From: Campylobacterales bacterium
GTDB taxonomy: Bacteria; Campylobacterota; Campylobacteria; Campylobacterales; Sulfurospirillaceae
Reading direction: 5' to 3'
DNA length: 64,000 nucleotides
NCBI GenBank assembly: GCA_024280575.1
Contig: JAJRPV010000003.1
Location: 1 to 64,000 of the forward strand
Shown: piece after piece, positions 10,180-19,062 of the stretch
Layout of the letters: each line of letters opens with the position of its first letter
How positions within the stretch are numbered: the stretch's first letter is position 1
The notes under the pieces: generated by a model
Database searches by the model: none
Told to the model about the DNA's origin: nothing
What the model saw: only the letters and a program-made list of their open reading frames with translations
Translations under genes and position numbers: made by a program

Positions 10180-11578
10180 CTATCTTTTCCCATTGTGTCC
10201 CGTTTGCACTGTCCATCAGTTGAATTTTCATGCTTGAAAGCTCATCTCTTATCGAGTCGGCCTTTTCGTAATTTTTTTGTTTTTTTGCTTCATCTCTTTT
10301 TTCTATTAAGTTTTTAATTTTCTCTTTTTGCTCATCTGTTATGCCTAATTGAAAGTATTCATAAGGGTTTTTATATCCGATTCCCAATATGCTGTCCAAA
10401 AACTCGATATTTGCATTTATCTCATATTTTTGGCTTTTATTTTTTGGCTCTAAATCCAGTTTTTCATTTGAAGCAGAAACCATATCTTCGACGACTGCCA
10501 AAGCCTTGGATATATTTAAATCATCACTTAATGCAGACATAAATTCTGTTTTGAAATTTTTATTGACAGCAGAAGTTTTGGAGCCATATATTCTCTTTTT
10601 TAATCTGTAGATTTTATCAAGTCTTTTTTTGGAAATGAGCAAATCTTCTTCGGAAAAATTAAAATTGGCTCTATAATGTGTAGATAATAAGTAAAATCTC
10701 AAAATTTCACCATCATATTTTTTCAGTGCATCTTTTAAGAAAAAACTATTTCCCAAAGACTTGCTCATTTTTTCGCCGTTGATTGTAACAAAGCCGTTAT
10801 GCATCCAGTATTTTGCCAACTCCTGTCCGCTTTGGCATCTTGTTTGTGCTGCTTCGTTTTCATGATGAGGAAACAACAAGTCCATCCCGCCGCCGTGTAT
10901 ATCAATCTGAAAAGGAGTATCACTGTTTGCTATATGTTTTTTTATCATACAAGAGCACTCTATGTGCCATCCCGGTCTGCCATCTCCGAAATCTGCACTA
11001 TAAGTAGGTTCTCCCTCTTTTGAAAATTTCCAAAGAGCAAAATCTTTTAAATTTTTCTTTTGATTCATGGGGCAAACTCTTGATTGTAAGCTATCCGTAT
11101 CTATTTGCATATGAGAAAGACTAAGGTATTTTTCATCTTTTGTGGTGTCAAAATATATGCCATCACTAAGTCTGTAAGCGATATTTTTATCCAACAAATC
11201 TTGTGTAAATTTAATAATTTCATCTATGGTCTGTGTCGCTTTTGGTTCAATATCTGCGTCCTTTATACCGAGTTTGTGCATCTCGTCTTTGTATCTATCT
11301 ATATAAAAATTGGTGATTTCTTCGAGACTTTTTCCACTTTCTCTCATCTTTTTTATGATTTTATCATCAATATCAGTAAAATTCTTTACAAATGTAACCT
11401 TATATCCAAGACCTACAAGCACTCTTCTGAGTAAATCAAACGCGATAGAGCTTCTTGCATGTCCCAAGTGTGCATCATCATATACGGTTGGACCGCAGAC
11501 ATACATCTTAACTTGATTTTTAACAATTGGCTCAAATAATACTTTTTTCTTTTGCACAGAATCATAAATATACATCAA
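10169..11578 (-). CDS. cysS: Cysteinyl-tRNA synthetase
   Basis: Class I aminoacyl-tRNA synthetase of 469 aa charging tRNA-Cys. The HIGH motif reads HLGH at residues 37-40, with the zinc cysteine in CGPTVYDDA just before it. The other zinc ligands lie in GWHIECSC and HHENE, and the KMSKS loop is in GEKMSKSLGN near residue 270. The C-terminal helical anticodon-binding part ends with the usual KADSIRDEL-type helix. It overlaps murJ by 17 bases and the msbA-type gene by 11. Confidence 0.97.
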   Translation of the reverse strand: MMYIYDSVQKKKVLFEPIVKNQVKMYVCGPTVYDDAHLGHARSSIAFDLLRRVLVGLGYKVTFVKNFTDIDDKIIKKMRESGKSLEEITNFYIDRYKDEMHKLGIKDADIEPKATQTIDEIIKFTQDLLDKNIAYRLSDGIYFDTTKDEKYLSLSHMQIDTDSLQSRVCPMNQKKNLKDFALWKFSKEGEPTYSADFGDGRPGWHIECSCMIKKHIANSDTPFQIDIHGGGMDLLFPHHENEAAQTRCQSGQELAKYWMHNGFVTINGEKMSKSLGNSFFLKDALKKYDGEILRFYLLSTHYRANFNFSEEDLLISKKRLDKIYRLKKRIYGSKTSAVNKNFKTEFMSALSDDLNISKALAVVEDMVSASNEKLDLEPKNKSQKYEINANIEFLDSILGIGYKNPYEYFQLGITDEQKEKIKNLIEKRDEAKKQKNYEKADSIRDELSSMKIQLMDSANGTQWEKIDEQ

Positions 11579-12965
11579 TTATTTCCTTAAACCATAACAA
11601 TATGGCTGTTTCTATTGATAAAACCATTATAAGTAGTATAGTTTTTTTAAGTGAGATTATATCTAAAAATTGTTTTATACCAAATGTTCTAATTGTAAAA
11701 ACAAACAAAACAAAACCGGAAATTGAGCTAGCAAGGGCTAACCCCATCACTCCTAGTGGCTTTATAAACAATAATGACAAGACTACATTTGAAACAAGAG
11801 AGTAAATTGAAATTTTTGCTGCCATTTTTTGCAGATTTTTAGAATATAACCACAAAGAGAAGATTTTAGATAAGCCAAAAGGCAAAAGTCCTATCATATA
11901 CATAGATAATACTTGTGATGTGTGATATGCATTGTCAGGGCTAAATGAGCCTCTTTGAAAAAGAAGTTTTACAATTTCATCGCTTAAAATTATCCCGCCA
12001 ATCATAGATAAACCAAGTATAAAAGTTAAAAACCAAAAAGAGTGCCCCATGAGATTTAAGGCCTCTTTTTCATCTCCTTTTTTTAACATTCTTGCGATTT
12101 TGGGAAAAATTCCGACGCTTAGCGCTATGGCAAAAAGAGCTAACGGAAGTTGAAATACTCTGTTTCCATAATATAGATAACTAATACTCCCACTTGCTAG
12201 AAAACTGGCCAACCAAGTATCTAGGAAAGCGGATATTTGTGCGGTTGAATTTCCAAGTATCGCGTGATAAAATGATTTATAAAATATCTTTGATTGTTTT
12301 TGTTTTTTGTTTTTTTTTGAGAGTCTGTATCCGACTATAAAAATTCTTAATAATCTTTTTTGCCTGAGGGCTATTATGTGTGCGACTACCTGAAGTACTC
12401 CTCCGATTAAAACGGCGTAACTCATGGCATAAACTATGTCAATTTTGTTTAAATCTTTACTTAGCAAAAGTGCGGTGATTAGCGATATATTTAAAAGTGC
12501 AGTTGAAAAAGCCGTAGTTGCAAAGTGATTTTTGTATTGGAGGAGGGCGGCAAAAAATGACACACAAAATATAAGAGGCAAATAATAAAAATTGATAGCT
12601 ACAAAAGTTGAGGCTAATTTGACATTTTTTTCATCAAATCCAATAGCTATAAGTCTGGTAAAAAATTCGCTAAAGAGTGTAACCACTAAAGAAAAAATCA
12701 GCAAAAAAAGAAAAAATCTGATGAAAATTCTATAAGTGAAGAGAGATTTTTTCTTTGCTTTTACAAAATTCGGTATAAAACTCTGAGTAAAAGCACCTTC
12801 GGCAAAAATTCTTCTAAAAAGATTTGGAAGCTTAAATGCAACAAAGAAAATATCACTATATATATTTGCCCCCAAGATTGAAGCGGTTAGTAAATCTCTG
12901 ATAAAGCCAAATATACGAGAGACCAATATGCCCACGCTATTTGTAAAAAATGATTTTATAAACAT
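11562..12965 (-). CDS. murJ: Lipid II flippase
   Basis: MviN/MurJ family integral membrane protein of 467 aa with about 13-14 predicted helices, flipping lipid II to the periplasmic side. The start MFIKSFFTNSVGILVSR and the segment FRRIFAEGAFTQSFIPNF are characteristic of the family. It is the first gene of the murJ-cysS-msbA operon, divergent from the FapA-like gene across an 84-base spacer. It complements murF and ddl on the other side of that spacer. Confidence 0.94.
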   Translation of the reverse strand: MFIKSFFTNSVGILVSRIFGFIRDLLTASILGANIYSDIFFVAFKLPNLFRRIFAEGAFTQSFIPNFVKAKKKSLFTYRIFIRFFLFLLIFSLVVTLFSEFFTRLIAIGFDEKNVKLASTFVAINFYYLPLIFCVSFFAALLQYKNHFATTAFSTALLNISLITALLLSKDLNKIDIVYAMSYAVLIGGVLQVVAHIIALRQKRLLRIFIVGYRLSKKNKKQKQSKIFYKSFYHAILGNSTAQISAFLDTWLASFLASGSISYLYYGNRVFQLPLALFAIALSVGIFPKIARMLKKGDEKEALNLMGHSFWFLTFILGLSMIGGIILSDEIVKLLFQRGSFSPDNAYHTSQVLSMYMIGLLPFGLSKIFSLWLYSKNLQKMAAKISIYSLVSNVVLSLLFIKPLGVMGLALASSISGFVLFVFTIRTFGIKQFLDIISLKKTILLIMVLSIETAILLWFKEIIDVYL

Positions 12966-13016
12966 TTTATTATTTTATCCAAATGAGCGTTAAATGGAAC
13001 TTTATTTATTTTATTG

Positions 13017-13022
13017 TATAAT
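13017..13022 (+). promoter_or_regulatory. Candidate -10 box of the FapA-like/ruvA/ddl operon
   Basis: TATAAT, preceded by TTG, sits 27 bases upstream of the TTG start at 13050. It also argues against the upstream ATG at 13014, which would overlap the promoter. No clear -35 is visible, which is common in Campylobacterota. Confidence 0.45.
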
Positions 13023-13049
13023 CATAAAATTTTAAAAAAGGGATACATT

Positions 13050-14972
13050 TTGGGATTATTTGATAAAAGTTCTGCTAGTAAAGATACCAAACAAAATAAT
13101 CAATCAAATAGTGATTTTGTGTCTATAATTATAGATACAAATAATATCAATGACGAATTAAAAAACATAGCATCCGCCAAAAAGATAGATGTAAAAGCAT
13201 TGTCATTTAGGATTATTAAGGTAACGACTTCGTTTAAGACTCACAAGGGCGATGATTTTAAAGATTTGGTTGAAGACAATAAAGATATCTTTAATGATAA
13301 TGATTTTTTACTAAATCCTGAACTTAAAATTTTGCAACATTACAAAATTGAAATATTTAAAAAATCTGACGAAAAACAAGATAATATTATCCCTGAAGTA
13401 ATTTTGAGCGGAAACAAATCTCTCACAAAAATAGTAGCAACCATCAAGAAAAATCTAGATGTAAAATATTTTTCCAAACTTGAAGAAAAAATAATAGAAG
13501 ATATAAATACTAAAAAAGTTCGTGCAAATATTCTAGTTGGAATTCGAGATGAAAATATGTACAAAGAGGTCAAGAAGGTTGTAGCAGGCATTAGAGTTAG
13601 AAACTTTTTAGAAGCAGATTGTATGTTTGTAGTTTGCCAAGGATTAGATAAAATTTCTGCTGTTGATGATAAGTTTATATTTCATTATAAAAACAAAGTT
13701 GAAACTAAAGACAAACAAGGAAGGGTGGATTATTCTAAGCGGGGTTTTGTTTTAGCTGTTTCTAAAGGTGAAACCATCATGGAGTATGTAAAACCACAGT
13801 CTGGGATACCCGGAAAAAATTGTCAAGGCAGATTTTTAAGTGTAAAAGAACCATCGTCTAGTAATATTGCTGAAATAAATCATACAGAAAATATAATAAA
13901 AAAAGAAGATGATGGTAAAATTTTATACATTGCAAATAAAAATGGATATGTAAATTTAGAAGGCAATACTTATGACATACAAGATGAGATGGAGATAAAT
14001 TCAGTGGGTTTTAAATCTACCGGTTCTATAGAAACTGATCTTGAATCCAATGTTAAAATAAACATAAAAGAGAGTGATATTTTTAAAGATGCCATTGGCC
14101 CTGGCATGAGTGTTGAAACTTCAGAGTTACATGTAGAGGGAAATGTTGCTAGTGGAGCAACTATAAAAGCAAAAGAGGTTGATATAAAAGGTCAAACCCA
14201 TAAAACAGCAACAATAGATGCAAATAATATTAAAATTTCAGCCCACAGAGGCAAAGCTAATGGCAAAAATATTGAAATAGATAGACTTGAAGGCGGGAGT
14301 GTTGTCGGAGAAATTATTAGAATAAAAAATGTTATTGGCGGTGAGATTACAGGAAAAGAGATATACATAGAAGAGTTAACTTCAAATGCATCTATAAAAG
14401 CAGGCAAGCTGATTGATATTAAAAAAGTAAAAGGAAATAACAATAAGTTAGTTATTGATCCATCAGGAACAAAGCAATATGGCGAAAAGATTGATATAAT
14501 TAATGACCAAATAAAAAAACTTATCATTTCTGTAAAACCATTGCCAAAAATCTTAGAAGCAAAGAAAAGAGTTATAGACAATAATAAAAATACAATTGAA
14601 ATGATAAAAAAGAAAATTTTAGAACTAAAAAATGATAAAAAAGTACCTCCAGCTTCTTTAATTATGAAGATAAAAGAATTTCAAAAAATGGTAAATGAAT
14701 ATAACATTGCCTTAGAAAACTTTAAAAGCAAGAAACAAAAAATTTCGGCACTAAAAGAAGAATTAAAATCTTTCCAAAATCAAATATTTTCAGCAAAAAT
14801 TATAAATCGTGGAGTTTGGAAAGAATTTAATGAGATAAAGTTTAAGTTAATATCTCCTCCGGTGGAAATTACATACAATACTAAAGAAAATGAGATTATA
14901 AGAGAAATGACACTCAAAAATATTGATGATGAAAAATTTGAAATAAACAGATCTAGCGAGTACAGTAAATGA
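13050..14972 (+). CDS. FapA (DUF342) family polymerisation-like protein
   Basis: Cytosolic protein of about 640 aa. The start is placed at TTG 13050 (MGLFDKSSA) because AAAAAAGGG precedes it and a -10 box covers the upstream ATG. The middle part (about 220-450) shows the FapA-type region with repeated glycine-rich short strands (VEGNVASGATIKAKEVDIKG, then similar units), predicting a right-handed beta-helix like bactofilin or MinC. A lysine-rich coiled coil follows (about 480-600). The role is unknown; in other bacteria DUF342 proteins link to flagella or stress. The gene overlaps ruvA by 4 bases, the same neighbour as C. jejuni Cj0800c, as I recall. Confidence 0.8.
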   Translation: MGLFDKSSASKDTKQNNQSNSDFVSIIIDTNNINDELKNIASAKKIDVKALSFRIIKVTTSFKTHKGDDFKDLVEDNKDIFNDNDFLLNPELKILQHYKIEIFKKSDEKQDNIIPEVILSGNKSLTKIVATIKKNLDVKYFSKLEEKIIEDINTKKVRANILVGIRDENMYKEVKKVVAGIRVRNFLEADCMFVVCQGLDKISAVDDKFIFHYKNKVETKDKQGRVDYSKRGFVLAVSKGETIMEYVKPQSGIPGKNCQGRFLSVKEPSSSNIAEINHTENIIKKEDDGKILYIANKNGYVNLEGNTYDIQDEMEINSVGFKSTGSIETDLESNVKINIKESDIFKDAIGPGMSVETSELHVEGNVASGATIKAKEVDIKGQTHKTATIDANNIKISAHRGKANGKNIEIDRLEGGSVVGEIIRIKNVIGGEITGKEIYIEELTSNASIKAGKLIDIKKVKGNNNKLVIDPSGTKQYGEKIDIINDQIKKLIISVKPLPKILEAKKRVIDNNKNTIEMIKKKILELKNDKKVPPASLIMKIKEFQKMVNEYNIALENFKSKKQKISALKEELKSFQNQIFSAKIINRGVWKEFNEIKFKLISPPVEITYNTKENEIIREMTLKNIDDEKFEINRSSEYSK

Positions 14973-15526
14973 TAGTGGGCATAGAGGGTAAAATTGTAAA
15001 AAAAGAGCCAACATTTTTGCATATAAAGACACTTTCGGGCTTAACTTACAAGGTAAATATCTCTCTTTTTACTTCTCCAAAAATTAACACTGATGCAATA
15101 TCGCTACATGTAACGCAAATTATCAGAGAAGATCATCATTCAATGTACGGTTTGCTAGATATGGATGAGAAAAATATATTTGATACAGTTATAAAACTAA
15201 ACGGCATAGGTCCTTCTACCGCACTTGCAATTTGCTCGACTTTGAGTCCAAATGAATTTTCTGCGGCACTTGTAAATCAAAGTATAGAGGCATTTAAAAG
15301 AGTTCCGGGCATTGGGCCAAAGAGTGCAAAGAGAATTTTGGTGGAATTGAGTGATTTTTCTCTTGAATCTTTACATAACACTAGTGAAAATTCAGCACTA
15401 AATGAAGCAACACAGGCACTAGAAAGTTTAGGATTTAAAAAAGATAAAATCAAGAAAATACTAACAACTTGCAAGAGTGACAATACTACAGCTTTGATAA
15501 AAGAAGCACTTAAAAAATTAGGATAA
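14969..15526 (+). CDS. ruvA: Holliday junction helicase subunit RuvA
   Basis: DNA-binding subunit of the RuvAB branch-migration motor. It has 185 aa, with an N-terminal OB fold (MIVGIEGKIVKKEP), two helix-hairpin-helix motifs (LNGIGPSTALAI and VPGIGPKSAKRI), the acidic region in between, and a C-terminal domain III that contacts RuvB (EATQALESLGFKKDKI). Translation is coupled to the upstream gene through an ATGA overlap, and ddl follows after 2 bases. Confidence 0.96.
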   Translation: MIVGIEGKIVKKEPTFLHIKTLSGLTYKVNISLFTSPKINTDAISLHVTQIIREDHHSMYGLLDMDEKNIFDTVIKLNGIGPSTALAICSTLSPNEFSAALVNQSIEAFKRVPGIGPKSAKRILVELSDFSLESLHNTSENSALNEATQALESLGFKKDKIKKILTTCKSDNTTALIKEALKKLG

Positions 15527-15528
15527 AT

Positions 15529-16563
15529 ATGAAAATAGCGATACTGTTTGGAGCAAATAGCTTTGAGCACGAGATAAGCATAGTTAGTGCAATTGCACTG
15601 AAAAAAGTATTAAAAGAAGAGTTGATATATATATTTTGTGATTACAATAGAGATTTTTACCTGATTTCAACAGATAAAATCACATCAAAAAGATTTAGTT
15701 CGGGAGAGTATAAAAAAGATAAAAAACTTGAACTTAAAAAAGGTGGTTTTTTTCAAAAAAACTTGATGGGTGAAAAAAAGATTGCTTTTGATACAGTTTT
15801 AAATGTCATACATGGAAAAGACGGGGAAGACGGTACTATATCGGCGCTACTGGATTTTTTTGATATAAATTATATCGGACCAAGGGTAGAAGCAAGTGTC
15901 GTTAGTTTCAATAAGCTTTTGACAAAACTTTATGCAAGAGAGTTTGGAGTCAAAACACTTGAATATAAAACACTTCAAAAAGACTCAAAAAGAGACTTGA
16001 TTCTTAATTATCCAGTAATCATCAAGCCCACAAGACTCGGAAGTTCTATCGGTATATCCATCGTTAAGGATGAAAATGAGCTTGATTATGCACTTGATGT
16101 TGCTTTTGAATTTGATTCACAAGTCGTGATAGAACCTTTCATAGATGGCATAAAAGAGTACAATCTTGCGGGCTGTAAAACTGATAAATACAATTTTTCC
16201 ATCATAGAAGAGCCTCAAAAAGAAGAGTTTTTGGACTTCGATAAAAAATATCTTGATTTGTCCAGAACAAAGAGAGGAAATGAAGCAAATTTAAGCGAAG
16301 AATTAACACAAAAGATACAAGATTCATTTAAAAAACTATATGAGCCATTTTTTGCAGGCTCAATCATAAGATGTGATTTCTTTGTATTGGACAATGAAGT
16401 TTATATAAATGAAATTAATCCGGTTCCTGGGAGTATGGCAAATTATCTATTTGATGATTTTAGTAAAACAGTAAAAGAATTGGTAAATTATTTACCAAAT
16501 AGAACAAAAGTTCCTCCTCTATACAGATATATAAACAAAATTCAAGCAGCAAAAGGTAAATAA
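15529..16563 (+). CDS. ddl: D-alanine--D-alanine ligase
   Basis: Makes the D-Ala-D-Ala dipeptide that MurF adds to the peptidoglycan precursor. It is an ATP-grasp enzyme of 344 aa. The N-terminal LFGANSFEHEISIVSA is the family motif, HGKDGEDGTISALLD is the substrate loop, KPTRLGSSIGISIV the ATP-grasp region, and EINPVPGSMANY the metal and substrate site. It shares an operon with ruvA. murF, which uses its product, lies about 1 kb downstream. Confidence 0.96.
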   Translation: MKIAILFGANSFEHEISIVSAIALKKVLKEELIYIFCDYNRDFYLISTDKITSKRFSSGEYKKDKKLELKKGGFFQKNLMGEKKIAFDTVLNVIHGKDGEDGTISALLDFFDINYIGPRVEASVVSFNKLLTKLYAREFGVKTLEYKTLQKDSKRDLILNYPVIIKPTRLGSSIGISIVKDENELDYALDVAFEFDSQVVIEPFIDGIKEYNLAGCKTDKYNFSIIEEPQKEEFLDFDKKYLDLSRTKRGNEANLSEELTQKIQDSFKKLYEPFFAGSIIRCDFFVLDNEVYINEINPVPGSMANYLFDDFSKTVKELVNYLPNRTKVPPLYRYINKIQAAKGK

Positions 16564-16569
16564 TTTGAT

Positions 16570-16595
16570 ATAATACATATAATTATATGTATTAT
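16570..16595. promoter_or_regulatory. 26-bp perfect palindrome, candidate operator of the Phd/YefM-like gene
   Basis: Bases 16570-16595 read identically on both strands, centred on AATT with TACAT and ATGTA arms. The sequence overlaps a TATAAT box (16569-16574) and ends 11 bases before the ATG at 16607. Phd/YefM antitoxins repress their own genes by binding such inverted repeats over the promoter. That makes this a good candidate autoregulatory operator, also controlling the hydrolase and murF downstream. Confidence 0.65.
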
Positions 16596-16606
16596 GGAGT
16601 AATTTT

Positions 16607-16822
16607 ATGATTTCTTATACAAAAGATGAGATTATGACTTCTACTGATGTTGTTAGGAATTTTAGCTCAGTTCTTAAAAGTATCTCTAGAAAAGAGAAGG
16701 AGAAGGTGGTGATTGTCAAAAACCATCATTTTGATGCCGTGATGATTAGTGTAGATAAATATGAAAAACTTGTCAGTGCTATGGAAATACTAGAAAATAT
16801 TTATAAAAAGACAAAAAAATAA
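16607..16822 (+). CDS. Phd/YefM family antitoxin-like regulator without a toxin
   Basis: Protein of 71 aa with the Phd/YefM fold pattern: N-terminal strand and helix (TSTDVVRNFSSVLKSI), central strand pair (EKVVIVKNHHFDAVMISVDKYE) and C-terminal helix (LVSAMEILENIYKKTKK). No RelE, Doc or PIN toxin gene follows. The next gene, overlapping by one base, is an alpha/beta hydrolase, then murF. A 26-bp palindrome covers its promoter. I infer a stand-alone DNA-binding repressor rather than half of a toxin-antitoxin pair. Confidence 0.8.
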   Translation: MISYTKDEIMTSTDVVRNFSSVLKSISRKEKEKVVIVKNHHFDAVMISVDKYEKLVSAMEILENIYKKTKK

Positions 16823-17538
16823 TGGCTTCAAAAGAGATAATTCAAAATAATTCAAAATATGATATTAGTTACGAGATACAAAATAACAACCAAAAAGAGT
16901 GTATCATTTTTTTGCACGGTTGGGGTAGTAATAAAGAGATAATGCGTGATAGTTTTGCCAAATACTTGGCTGATTTTAAACTTCTTTTTATAGATTTGCC
17001 AGGTTTTGGAAATTCCAGTATAGTTTCTGCTCTTAGCACAAAAGAGTATGCGCAAATTATAGATCTTTTTTTAGAAGCTCTACATGTAGAGAAAAATATT
17101 ATATTTGGTCATTCATTTGGCGGTAAAGTGGCACTTTTGCTCAATCCTGATGTATTGGTACTTCTTAGTAGTGCCGGAATATTAAATAAAAAGAGTTTTA
17201 AAACAAGATTTAAAATCAGATTTTTCAAAATGCTCAAACCACTGTTTGGAGAGAGTTTATATAAGTTTTTTGCTACAAAAGATGTAGATGGCTTAGATAA
17301 AACAATGTATGAAACTCTAAAAAATGTTGTAAATGAAGACTTTAGTCAATACTTTAAAGATTTTAAAAAAAGAGCATTTATTTATTGGGGAAAAGATGAT
17401 AAAGCGGTTCCTTTAAACAATGCTGTAGCAATCGATTCTCTTATAAAGAACAGTAAACTTCGCGTCTATGAAGGAGACCACTTTTTCTTCTTAAATAATG
17501 CTCAAAAAATTTGTAAAGATTTCAAGGAGAATTTATAG
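16822..17538 (+). CDS. Alpha/beta hydrolase
   Basis: Cytosolic alpha/beta-hydrolase fold protein of 238 aa. The oxyanion-hole motif HGWGSN is near residue 30, the nucleophile elbow GHSFGG near 95, an acid probably in YWGKDDKAVP near 193, and the histidine in GDHFFF near 218. The substrate is unknown. It is coupled to the regulator upstream (TAATG) and to murF downstream (TAGTG) by one-base overlaps. A hydrolase at this place beside murF also occurs in C. jejuni, as I recall. Confidence 0.86.
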   Translation: MASKEIIQNNSKYDISYEIQNNNQKECIIFLHGWGSNKEIMRDSFAKYLADFKLLFIDLPGFGNSSIVSALSTKEYAQIIDLFLEALHVEKNIIFGHSFGGKVALLLNPDVLVLLSSAGILNKKSFKTRFKIRFFKMLKPLFGESLYKFFATKDVDGLDKTMYETLKNVVNEDFSQYFKDFKKRAFIYWGKDDKAVPLNNAVAIDSLIKNSKLRVYEGDHFFFLNNAQKICKDFKENL

Positions 17539-18970
17539 TGTCATATTTTTATCTATTTACCCATGTCGCTTTTACTTTTGCTCTTGGTTATTATTTTATG
17601 AGTGCTATGCAGTGGTACAGTTATAAAATTGAGCGAGTTGTTTTTCATTTCAATAGATATGACTGGCATCTTTATTTTTTTATTGTTCCTATTTTTGTAT
17701 ATTATCTAAGTGGACTTTATTTTGTATTTTATTTTTATATATTGCTTATTCCTACTCTTGTTTTATGGTATAGAAAACTAGACAAAAAGCTTGTTTTTAC
17801 AGCTCGAATAAAAAGATTTTTCGGCTTTCTGGCTTTAGCAGTTGTTTTTCAGGACATACTCTGTTTTATGAGTTCAAAATGTACAATTTACGGGGTTATT
17901 ATGCCTCTTTTATTTTCATATTTAGCTAGCTCACTGTATGAAAAAATTCTTTTTTATGATTATAAAAAAAGGCTCTCAAAAAACTCTCTTCAAATGGAAA
18001 TCTAAAAATTATCGCTATTACTGCAAGCTATGGAAAAACAAGTATAAAAAACTTTTTATATGAGGTTTTGGCAACTAAATACAGGGTTTATAAAACACCC
18101 AGGAGCATAAATACATTAGCCGGCATAATAAAAGATATAAATGACAATCTAAGTGATGATTTGGATTTTTATATAGTAGAAGCCGGGGCAAGACAAAAAG
18201 GTGATATAGATGAAATTGCAAGATTTATAAACCCTCATATAGCAATAGTTGGGCAAATTGGAGAGCAGCATATAGAATACTTCAAAAGTTTGGAAAACAT
18301 AAGAAACACAAAGATGGAACTACTTAAATCAGATAGATTGGAGCAAGCCTTCGTACATGTAAGTGCAAATGTAAAAAAAGATAAAAATATAGTCATTTAC
18401 GGAAATGATTTGAAAAATATAAATTCGACACTCGATGGGATAAGTTTTGAAATGCAACTAGATGATATTACTGAACAGTTTCATACTAAACTTTTAGGCT
18501 CATTTAACGCAAATAATTTAGAAGTTGTCATCCTGACTGCCTTGTATCTTGAAATCAAAATAGAAGATATAAAAAAATCTATAGAAAACATATCCACAGT
18601 TGAGCACAGATTGCAAAAAATAGAAGCAAATGGTAAAATTATCATAGATGATAGTTACAATGGAAATTTGCAAGGTATGCTGAGCTCATATGACTTGATT
18701 AATACTTATGTCGGAAGAAAAGTTATAGTAACACCCGGTATCGTTGAAAGTAGTGAAGAGGCAAATATAAAATTGGCAAAAAAGATAGATGATATTTTTG
18801 ATTTAGTTATCATCACTGGCAAAGTAAACCTTAAAATTCTTAGCCAATACATCGTAAGAGCAGAAAAACTGATACTAAAAGACAAAGATGAACTCCAAAA
18901 TATTCTGGCAAGTCATACACAAACAGGTGATATAATACTGTTTTCAAATGATGCTCCTACCTTTATGTAA
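17538..18970 (+). pseudogene. murF: murF-type Mur ligase with membrane domain, 1-base frameshift
   Basis: Adds D-Ala-D-Ala to UDP-MurNAc-tripeptide. The GTG start overlaps the hydrolase stop. The first about 145 residues form four or five membrane helices instead of the usual UDP-binding domain. Then come the P-loop TASYGKTS, the EAGARQKGDIDEIA segment, the Mur ligase middle domain, and a C-terminal domain with VEHRLQ and IDDSYNGN. The frame breaks near 17998-18007: GGAAATCTA stops at 18003. One extra A (GGAAAATCTA) joins the halves as MENLKIIAITASYGKTS and gives 477 residues. The enzyme is normally essential, so a sequence error is a serious possibility. Confidence 0.83.
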
Positions 18971-19062
18971 TTTTTTAATTTTTTAATTTTGTGTATTTTT
19001 TATTATAACTTTGTTATATTGTCGTAATATAATTACAAAAATATTTAAAGAGAGGCACTAAA

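Noticed and set aside
18971-19062. tRNA or small RNA in the gap before pta
   Set aside because: 92 bases of nearly pure A/T with tandem TTTTTTAA; no cloverleaf or stable stem.
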